A DNA stretch of 64,000 nt from Actinokineospora alba (GTDB lineage Bacteria > Actinomycetota > Actinomycetes > Mycobacteriales > Pseudonocardiaceae). Each line of letters opens with the position of its first letter. The first letter of the stretch is position 1. The notes below the pieces were generated by a model. The model did not search any database and was not told the origin of the DNA. It saw nothing but the letters and a program-made list of their open reading frames with translations. The translations under genes and the position numbers were made by a program. Shown here piece after piece: positions 58,520 to 64,000 of this stretch. The stretch is from the NCBI RefSeq assembly GCF_004362515.1, contig NZ_SNXU01000001.1, positions 124,001 through 188,000 on the forward strand. Direction: 5' to 3'.

Positions 58520-59512
58520 CTAGCTTGTGGTCAGGAACTTGTTGAACTCCACGATCGCGGCCGGGTTTCGCGGGCCCTCGACCAACGCCGCGTACGGCAG
58601 CACGTAGAACCGCTTGTTCTGGATGGCGGGCACGCTTGCCAGCGCTGGATGCGAGAGCAGGAACTGCTTCTTCGCCTCGATGCTGTCCGCCGGCCCGTTG
58701 CCGTAGTCGTTGATCAGGATCACCTCAGGCGCCCGCTGCACCACGGACTCCCAGCTCACCGTGGTCCAACTGTCATCCAGATCGCCGAAGATGTTGTCCC
58801 CTCCGGCTTTCGCGATGATCTCCTGCGGCCCGGCGTTGCGTCCCGAGGTGAACGGCTGGTCGATTCCGGCGTCGTAGAGGAAGACCTTGGGGCGCTTCCA
58901 GTTCGCGGGCAGGTTCTGGGCCGAAGCGACCTGCTTCTGGTAGTCCGCAACGAGTTCATCGGCCCGCTGCCGCACGCCGAACACAGTTCCGAGGTTGCGC
59001 AAGTCCGTGTACAGCGCCTCCAGCGGGTCCATGATCCCCCGCTGCTTGCCCACCCCGTTGCGACAAGACTCGGTCAGCAGGTAGCTCTGAACTCCCAATG
59101 CCTTGAGGCTGTCCGGAGTGAGTCCCTTGGTTTCGTTGAACCCGTAGTTCCAGCCGGCGAACACGAGATCCGCGTTGGCGCCCTGGATTGGTTCCAGGGC
59201 GATGTCCTCGGCGATGCGGGGGACCTTCGCGAAGTCCGCCTTCCACGGGGAACTCGCGATGCCTCGGTCCTGTCCATGGTCCACTGTGTACCCGGCCATC
59301 CGGTCGGCCAGGCCGAGGGCGAACATGATCTCCGTGATGCCGATGTCGTTGGCCACCACCCGAGACGGGGCGCGGTCGAACTTCACGTCCGCGTCGCAGT
59401 TGCGGATGGTCACGGGGTATCCCTGTGCGGGGGCGGAAGTGTCGGCCGCGATCTGTGCGCCGCACGCGGTCGTGGTCAGCATGACCGCGACGGCCAGGAC
59501 TCGGGTCTTCAC
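58520..59512 (-). CDS. B12/corrinoid ABC transporter substrate-binding lipoprotein
   Basis: The 330-residue protein has a lipoprotein-type signal ending TTTAC at about residue 17, then a BtuF/FhuD-type binding domain (VVANDIGITEIMFALGLADRMAGYTV, and EVILINDYG near 250). The cobalamin riboswitch at the head of the operon supports vitamin B12 or a related corrinoid as ligand; siderophores would be the alternative. GTG 59512 overlaps the btuD stop (GTGA). It is the last gene of the leftward btuC-btuD-btuF operon. Confidence 0.85.
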   Translation of the reverse strand: MKTRVLAVAVMLTTTACGAQIAADTSAPAQGYPVTIRNCDADVKFDRAPSRVVANDIGITEIMFALGLADRMAGYTVDHGQDRGIASSPWKADFAKVPRIAEDIALEPIQGANADLVFAGWNYGFNETKGLTPDSLKALGVQSYLLTESCRNGVGKQRGIMDPLEALYTDLRNLGTVFGVRQRADELVADYQKQVASAQNLPANWKRPKVFLYDAGIDQPFTSGRNAGPQEIIAKAGGDNIFGDLDDSWTTVSWESVVQRAPEVILINDYGNGPADSIEAKKQFLLSHPALASVPAIQNKRFYVLPYAALVEGPRNPAAIVEFNKFLTTS

Positions 59513-60282
59513 TGGATCTCCTCTTGGTGGACGAGCCGGTCGTAGAGCAGCTGTGGGGCACCGGAAACGGGATGGTCGACGACGAATGCCCGCACGCCGA
59601 ACACCTCGGCGACCAAGGCCGGGGTGAACACTTCGGCGGGTCGTCCACTGGCGACGATCCGGCCGTCGGCGAGTACGTGGACGCGGTCGCAGTAGGTGGC
59701 GGCGAGGTTCAGGTCGTGCAACACGGTCAGCACCGTCAGGCCGGTGCCCGCGACGAGCGCCAGGATCTCGTGCTGGTGGCGGATGTCGAGGTGGTTGGTC
59801 GGCTCGTCGAGCACGAGGACCTTGGGCTGCTGCGCCAAAGCGCGGGCGACGAGCACCCGCTGCCGTTCCCCGCCGGACAGGGTGAGAACGCTGCGTTCGG
59901 TGAGGTGGGTGGCGTCGACGCGTTTCAGCGCCTCCGCGCAGATCGCGGCGTCGGCCTCGTTCTCGCGCTCGAAGGTTCCCTTGTGCGGCAGGCGGGCCAT
60001 GGCGACGACCTCGGCGACGGTGAAGTCGAGGTCCACCTGGCTGTCCTGGGTGACAGCGGCGAGTTGCCGAGCGCTGTCCTTCGGCGCCATCGTGGCGAGC
60101 GGGTCGCCGCCGAGCAGCACGGCTCCGGCGTCCGGGGTCAGCGACCGGTAGACGCAGCGCAGGGTGGTTGTCTTGCCGCTTCCGTTGGGGCCCACCAGAC
60201 CCACGACGGTGCCGGTGGCCGCGGTGAGCGAGACGTCCGACACGATCGTGCCGACGGAGAGGTCGCGGAGTTCGATGTCCAT
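59509..60282 (-). CDS. B12-type ABC transporter ATPase
   Basis: The 257-residue ATPase has Walker A VGPNGSGKTTTLR (about 30-42), a Q-loop (AVTQDSQV), the signature LTLSGGERQRVLVARALAQQPK, Walker B VLVLDEPTNHLD and the H-loop VLHDLN. It belongs to the FecE/BtuD group. Start shares a base with the permease stop (TGATG). It would drive substrate import with the preceding permease. Confidence 0.94.
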   Translation of the reverse strand: MDIELRDLSVGTIVSDVSLTAATGTVVGLVGPNGSGKTTTLRCVYRSLTPDAGAVLLGGDPLATMAPKDSARQLAAVTQDSQVDLDFTVAEVVAMARLPHKGTFERENEADAAICAEALKRVDATHLTERSVLTLSGGERQRVLVARALAQQPKVLVLDEPTNHLDIRHQHEILALVAGTGLTVLTVLHDLNLAATYCDRVHVLADGRIVASGRPAEVFTPALVAEVFGVRAFVVDHPVSGAPQLLYDRLVHQEEIQ

Positions 60283-61337
60283 CAGCGGCCGCCGAACACG
60301 TAGCCGCGGCGGCGCATCAGGAACACGAAGCACGGCACGCCCACGACCGCCGTGATCACGCCCAGCGGCAGCTCCTGCGGCGCGGCGACCGTGCGCGCCA
60401 CCAGGTCCACCCAGATCAGGAACACCGCGCCCGCCAACGGCGCCACCGTCAGCACGCGGCGGTGGTCGGCGCCGACCACCATCCGCACCAGGTGCGGCAC
60501 GACCAGCCCGACGAACCCGACCGCGCCGCTCACCGCGACCAGCGTCCCGGTGAGGACCGAGGACACCACGAACAACGTGCGGCGCAGGGCGGTCGGGTCG
60601 ACGCCCAGGGTCAGCGACGTCTCGTCGCCCATGGACAAAGCGTTGAGGGAGCGGGCGATCAGCCGCAGGTAGACGAGCCCGATGACCACCACCGCGGTCG
60701 ACAGCGGCAGCATCGCCCAGGTGGCGGCGCCGAGGCTGCCCAGCAGCCAGAACAGCACCGACCGGGCCGCGTCCCCGTGCGGCGCCAGGAAAATCAGCAC
60801 GGTCGTGACCGCCGAGAACGCATACGCCATCGCCGTGCCGGTCAGCACCAGCCGCAGCGGGGTGAGGCCCTGCGAGGTTCGGGCGGCGACGTAGACGAGC
60901 ACCGTGGCGACCAGCGCCCCGAGTGACGCCGCCACCGACAGCGCGTAGAGACCCATCGACGCGAACACCCCGAACACGACCACCGTCGATGCGCCGACCG
61001 ACGCCCCCGACGACATGCCCAGCACGAACGGGTCCGCCAACGCGTTGCGCACCATGGTCTGCACGACGACACCGACCACGGACAGCCCCGCGCCGACGAC
61101 GGCCGCGAGCAGCACCCGGGGCAGCCGGATCTCCCACACGATCCGGTACGTGCCCGCGTCAGCCTGGTCGATGATCCCGCCGAACAACGCCGCACGCAGG
61201 TGGGTGACCGTGTCGACAAGGGGAACCCGCACCGGGCCGAGTGCGACACCGCACACCACGGACACCAGGAGAGCCACGCCCAACAGCGCGACCATCGGCG
61301 CGAGCGGGCGCCTGGACAAGAGGACAGGGGCGGACAC
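60282..61337 (-). CDS. B12-type ABC transporter permease (FecCD/BtuC-like)
   Basis: The 351-residue membrane protein has about ten helices and BtuC-type motifs: EIRLPRVLLAAVVGAGLSVVGVVVQTMVRNALADPFVLGMSSGASVGA and a C-terminal PHLVRMVVGADHRRVLTVAPLAGAVFLIWVDLVAR. GTG 61337 is preferred to GTG 61343 because AAAGG lies five nt upstream. It is the first gene behind the cobalamin riboswitch, so cobalamin represses the operon. A regulatory hairpin occupies 61349-61381. Confidence 0.9.
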   Translation of the reverse strand: MSAPVLLSRRPLAPMVALLGVALLVSVVCGVALGPVRVPLVDTVTHLRAALFGGIIDQADAGTYRIVWEIRLPRVLLAAVVGAGLSVVGVVVQTMVRNALADPFVLGMSSGASVGASTVVVFGVFASMGLYALSVAASLGALVATVLVYVAARTSQGLTPLRLVLTGTAMAYAFSAVTTVLIFLAPHGDAARSVLFWLLGSLGAATWAMLPLSTAVVVIGLVYLRLIARSLNALSMGDETSLTLGVDPTALRRTLFVVSSVLTGTLVAVSGAVGFVGLVVPHLVRMVVGADHRRVLTVAPLAGAVFLIWVDLVARTVAAPQELPLGVITAVVGVPCFVFLMRRRGYVFGGR

Positions 61338-61348
61338 GGCCACCTTTC

Positions 61349-61381
61349 GGAGTGCGGGTCCGAAACGAAACCCACGACTCC
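61349..61381 (-). promoter_or_regulatory. Hairpin just before the permease ribosome binding site
   Basis: GGAGT...ACTCC with inner GTGGGT/ACCCGC pairing folds directly upstream of the AAAGG site, 12 bp before the GTG start. It is a plausible part of the riboswitch expression platform, acting on translation. Confidence 0.45.
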
Positions 61382-61439
61382 GGCACGCGCGTCGACGCCG
61401 GAAGGGACTTCGCCCGCAGACCTCGGCGGGAGAGAGCTG

Positions 61440-61555
61440 GCTTGCGCGGGTTGTCAGGTGGTCGGGCTCGTCCGCCGTGAGGCGGACCTACCGTTGCGGG
61501 TCAGCGCCGGATTTTGACCGGTCTTCCCCTTCGAACCGCGGATGAAGTTGTGGCA
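61440..61555 (-). ncRNA. Cobalamin riboswitch
   Basis: Reading leftward, the conserved core appears in order: GGGGAA, GGTC, AATCCGG, CTGACCCGCAACGGTA and, after a stem loop GTCCGCC/GGCGGAC, GAGCCCGACCACCTGAC. This matches the adenosylcobalamin-type aptamer core. It lies about 100 bp upstream of a FecCD/BtuC permease and is transcribed in the same direction. Exact 5' and 3' limits are approximate. Confidence 0.88.
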
Positions 61556-61608
61556 CGCATGGTGCTGGCATCGCTACGTGACTGTCAACGCACCATGCCC
61601 CTTACGTG

Positions 61609-61646
61609 CGAATGGCCACACCCGCCGAAGCGGATGTGGCCATTCG
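61609..61646 (-). terminator. Terminator of leuB
   Basis: A 12-bp perfect stem CGAATGGCCACA with its complement surrounds a 14-nt loop, 13 bp past the leuB stop. Confidence 0.75.
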
Positions 61647-61659
61647 TGCGTGCTTTGAG

Positions 61660-62697
61660 CTATCCGACGCGCACGTTCGACGACACCAAGGCCGCCAGCC
61701 GGTCGCCGATGGCGAAGGTGCCACCGGGCGAAGCGTGGTCGCGGGTGGCGAGGTCGAACGCCACCGACGCCTCGATGCGCCGGGCCGACTCGTTCTGGCC
61801 CAGGTGGTCGAGCAGCAGCGCGACCGACAGCACGGCGGCCGTCGGGTCGGCGATGCCCTGGCCCGCGATGTCCGGCGCGCTGCCGTGCACCGGCTCGAAC
61901 ATGCTCGGGTTGCGCTTGGTGATGTCGAGGTTGCCGCTGGCCGCGAGGCCGATTCCGCCGGTGACCGCCGCCGCCAGGTCGGTGAGGATGTCACCGAACA
62001 GGTTGTCGGTGACGATCACGTCGAAGCGGGTCGGGTCGGTCACCATGTGGATGGTCGTGGCGTCCACATGCTGGTAGGCGACGGTGACCTCGGGGTGCTC
62101 GAGCGAGACCTCCTCGACCACGCGCGACCACAGCGAGCCTGCGTGGGTGAGGACGTTCGTCTTGTGCACCAGCGTGAGGTGCTTGCGCGGACGGGCCGAG
62201 GCACGGCCGAACGCGTCGCGGACCACCCGCTCGACGCCGAACGAGGTGTTGACGCTCACCTCGGTGGCGATCTCGTGCGGAGTGTCCTTTCGCAACAGAC
62301 CGCCGTTGCCCGCGTAGAGGCCCTCGGTGCCTTCGCGGACGACGATCATGTCGATCTCGCCCGGGTCGACGATCGGGCTCTTGACGCCCGGGTAGAGCCG
62401 CGCCGGGCGCAGGTTCACGTGGTGGTCGAGCTCGAACCGCAGACGCAGCAGAAGGCCGCGCTCCAGGATGCCGCTCGGCACCGAAGGGTCGCCGACCGCG
62501 CCGAGCAGGATCGCGTCGTGCTCACGCAACTCGCCGAGCACCGACTCCGGCAGCAGCTCACCAGTCGCGTGCCAACGCGACGCGCCGAGGTCGTAGCGGG
62601 TGATCTCGGCGGTCGGAACGACCTCGCCCAGCACTTTGAGTGCCTCAGCGATGACTTCCGGCCCGATCCCGTCACCTGGGATCACCGCGAGCCGCAT
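61660..62697 (-). CDS. leuB: 3-isopropylmalate dehydrogenase
   Basis: LeuB oxidatively decarboxylates 3-isopropylmalate to 2-oxoisocaproate precursors in leucine synthesis. The 345-residue protein has AVIPGDGIGPEVIAEAL (4-20), the substrate Arg region RFELDHHVNLRPARLYPG, a VVREGTEGLYAGNGG loop, a Tyr/Lys pair (VHKTNVL), and FGDILTDLAAAVTGGIGLAASGNLD. ATG 62697 is set by GGGAGG seven nt upstream. It is downstream of serA on the same strand but separated by 283 bp, so probably its own transcript. Confidence 0.97.
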   Translation of the reverse strand: MRLAVIPGDGIGPEVIAEALKVLGEVVPTAEITRYDLGASRWHATGELLPESVLGELREHDAILLGAVGDPSVPSGILERGLLLRLRFELDHHVNLRPARLYPGVKSPIVDPGEIDMIVVREGTEGLYAGNGGLLRKDTPHEIATEVSVNTSFGVERVVRDAFGRASARPRKHLTLVHKTNVLTHAGSLWSRVVEEVSLEHPEVTVAYQHVDATTIHMVTDPTRFDVIVTDNLFGDILTDLAAAVTGGIGLAASGNLDITKRNPSMFEPVHGSAPDIAGQGIADPTAAVLSVALLLDHLGQNESARRIEASVAFDLATRDHASPGGTFAIGDRLAALVSSNVRVG

Positions 62698-62980
62698 GCA
62701 CACACCTCCCGGAGTATCGGCCCGAACTGACAGGGCCTCGTAGACGAACGAAAGGCTACCGGCAATAAGCCCGATTGCCGCACCTCGCCACCCCTCTGGG
62801 TGGTTTCATCACACCTCGACCGTGGGCTTGCTACACCTGCGGTGCCCAAATCGGCTGAGAGACAACCATTCCGGGCACGCGGTCGGGATGATCGAGCATC
62901 CCAGCAGATGGACCCGATCAGGTGTCGCGCGCCTCGCGGCCGCTGTCGCGGCCGCGAGGAACGGACGGATTCCAAGTCGA
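62698..62980. other. Gap between serA and leuB
   Basis: 283 bp without a supported gene. It contains the serA terminator (62932-62959), a short hairpin CCACCC/GGGTGG near 62789-62804 and the leuB promoter region. A 17-codon ATG frame on the minus strand (MKPPRG start) has no Leu codons and no ribosome binding site, so it was not called. Confidence 0.6.
62932..62959 (-). terminator. Terminator of serA
   Basis: CCTCGCGGCCGC (62932-62943) pairs perfectly with 62948-62959 around a TGTC loop (GACA on the minus strand), 21 bp past the serA stop codon. Confidence 0.75.
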
Positions 62981-64000
62981 TCAGCCGAAGTCGATGGAGC
63001 GGACAGTGCGGGCGCCGATGGACTTGCCGATCGACTCCAGCACCGACTGGTCGACCGAGCGGCCCACGCGCAGCACCATGACCGCGTCGGTGCCGTCGGT
63101 GGTCTGGCTGATCTGCGCGGCGTCGATGTTGATGCCCGACTCGCCGAGCAGGGTGCCGACGGTGCCCATCACGCCGGGGCGGTCCGGGTACTCCAGGAAC
63201 ACCACGTCGCCCTCGGCGCGCAGGTCGAAGTGCCTGCCGTTGACCTCGACGAGCTTCTCGACCTGGGTCAGGCCGGACAGCGTGCCGCTCACGGTCAGCG
63301 ACGAACCGTCGGGGTAGACCGCGCGGAGCGTGACGAGGCTGCGGTGGTTGTTGCTCTCGGATTCCTTGGAGAGGTCGATCGACACCCCGAGGTCCTCGGC
63401 GAGGCGCGGCGCGTTCACGAACGTCACCTGGTCCTCGACGATGCCGGAGAACACGCCGCGCAGCGCGGCCAGCGGCAGGATCGAGACGTCCTCTGTGGAC
63501 AGTTCGCCGCGGACGACGACCGAGATCGAGGTGGGGGCCTTGGGGCTCAGCGCGGAGAGCACGGTGCCGAGCTTCTGGGTCAGCCGCAGGTACGGGCGGA
63601 CCTCATCGCCGACGACGCCACCGGCGGCCACGTTCACCGCGTCGGGGACGAACTCGCCACGCAGGGCCAGCAGCACCGAGCGGGCCACGTCGGTGCCCGC
63701 GCGGTCCTGGGCCTCGCTGGTGGAGGCGCCCAGGTGCGGGGTGACGACGATGCCGGGGACGCCGAAGAGCGGGCTCTCGGTGGTGGGCTCGGTGGAGAAG
63801 ACGTCGATGCCCGCGCCGCCGACCTGGCCGCTGCGCACGGCGTCGGCGAGCGCCTGCTCGTCGATCAGGCCGCCGCGGGCGGCGTTGACGATGATGACGC
63901 CCTTCTTGGTCTTCGCGAGGGCGTCGGCGTTGAGCAGGCCCTTGGTCTCCGGCGTCTTGGGCAGGTGCACGGAGATGACGTCGGCGCGGGAGAGCAGCTC
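62981..64000 (-). CDS. serA: D-3-phosphoglycerate dehydrogenase (5' end cut by window edge)
   Basis: SerA begins serine synthesis by oxidising 3-phosphoglycerate. The frame is open to position 64000. It contains the NAD domain end HLPKTPETKGLLNADAL, VNAARGGLIDEQAL (catalytic Arg) and TPHLGASTSEAQDRAG (catalytic His). An intervening ASB-type domain and a C-terminal ACT domain (GVMGTVGTLLGESGINIDAAQIS) follow, so it is the long, allosteric type. About 340 of roughly 530 residues are present. Its position next to leuB matches the mycobacterial order. Confidence 0.96.
   Translation of the reverse strand, partial: ELLSRADVISVHLPKTPETKGLLNADALAKTKKGVIIVNAARGGLIDEQALADAVRSGQVGGAGIDVFSTEPTTESPLFGVPGIVVTPHLGASTSEAQDRAGTDVARSVLLALRGEFVPDAVNVAAGGVVGDEVRPYLRLTQKLGTVLSALSPKAPTSISVVVRGELSTEDVSILPLAALRGVFSGIVEDQVTFVNAPRLAEDLGVSIDLSKESESNNHRSLVTLRAVYPDGSSLTVSGTLSGLTQVEKLVEVNGRHFDLRAEGDVVFLEYPDRPGVMGTVGTLLGESGINIDAAQISQTTDGTDAVMVLRVGRSVDQSVLESIGKSIGARTVRSIDFG

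Noticed and set aside
62698..62980. Leucine leader peptide before leuB
   Set aside because: The only ATG-started short frame on that strand (MKPPRG start) has no Leu codons and is not followed by a convincing terminator before leuB.

Overview
The window is a contiguous piece of a high-GC actinobacterial chromosome, most likely a Pseudonocardiales-type genome. The evidence is strong GC bias at codon third positions, many GTG and TTG starts, a coenzyme F420 gene (cofC/fbiD), an HU protein with a long Lys/Ala/Thr tail, ECF sigma pairs of the SigK/RskA and SigD/RsdA types, and a CimA route to isoleucine. From memory, the housekeeping gene order (recG, DAK protein, rpmB, ung, thiL, DUF3515, ddl, gpsA, fbiD, ppk, mutT1, hupB, leuD, leuC, IclR, tRNA, gltX, FAH protein, leuB, serA) follows the Mycobacterium tuberculosis interval from about Rv2973c to Rv2996c. 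Blocks that appear inserted relative to that backbone are the accessory part of the window. No transposase, integrase, phage gene or CRISPR array is visible.

Layout. 1-12.6 kb holds DNA repair (recG truncated by the window edge, ung), a FakA-like DAK protein, ribosomal protein L28, an MFS exporter, a gamma-carbonic-anhydrase-like protein, thiL, a stand-alone RAM-domain protein, DUF3515, ddl, and a divergent MocR regulator/PNPOx-like pair. 12.6-15.9 kb is a sulfur and sigma block: cysteine dioxygenase behind a Cys-rich leader peptide, sigK-rskA behind a SigK-like promoter, and a cystathionine gamma-lyase-type enzyme. 15.9-25.5 kb holds plsC-gpsA, cofC, ppk, mutT1, hup, leuCD and its divergent IclR regulator. 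25.6-33.5 kb is an envelope and secretion block: a DUF2339 membrane protein, a secreted M36 metalloprotease, sigD-rsdA and a secreted lysyl-oxidase-like protein.

33.6-48.9 kb is a Wzx/Wzy-type exopolysaccharide locus. An FAD oxidoreductase and a GT2 enzyme run leftward. A priming glycosylphosphotransferase, a glycosidase-like lipoprotein and then nine genes without a single intergenic gap run rightward: membrane protein, polysaccharide deacetylase, polymerase/ligase, GT4, chain-length-like protein, GT87-like, flippase, GT4, GT4. Together they could prime, assemble, flip, polymerise and trim a cell-surface glycan. 49.4-64 kb returns to the backbone: tRNA-Glu, tRNA-Gln, HAD hydrolase, gltX, FAD hydroxylase, FAH-family protein, lipoprotein, cimA (with an Ile-codon leader and attenuator), a methyltransferase, a CGNR regulator, a vitamin B12 importer (btuCDF-like) behind a cobalamin riboswitch, leuB and a truncated serA.

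The less ordinary signals are RNA- and DNA-level. There is a cysteine leader peptide before cysteine dioxygenase, a Leu/Ile-type attenuator before cimA, and a cobalamin riboswitch. Five long palindromes all lie between convergent genes; two of them (48.96-49.09 kb and 58.33-58.47 kb) belong to one family whose opposite arms differ in a compensatory way.
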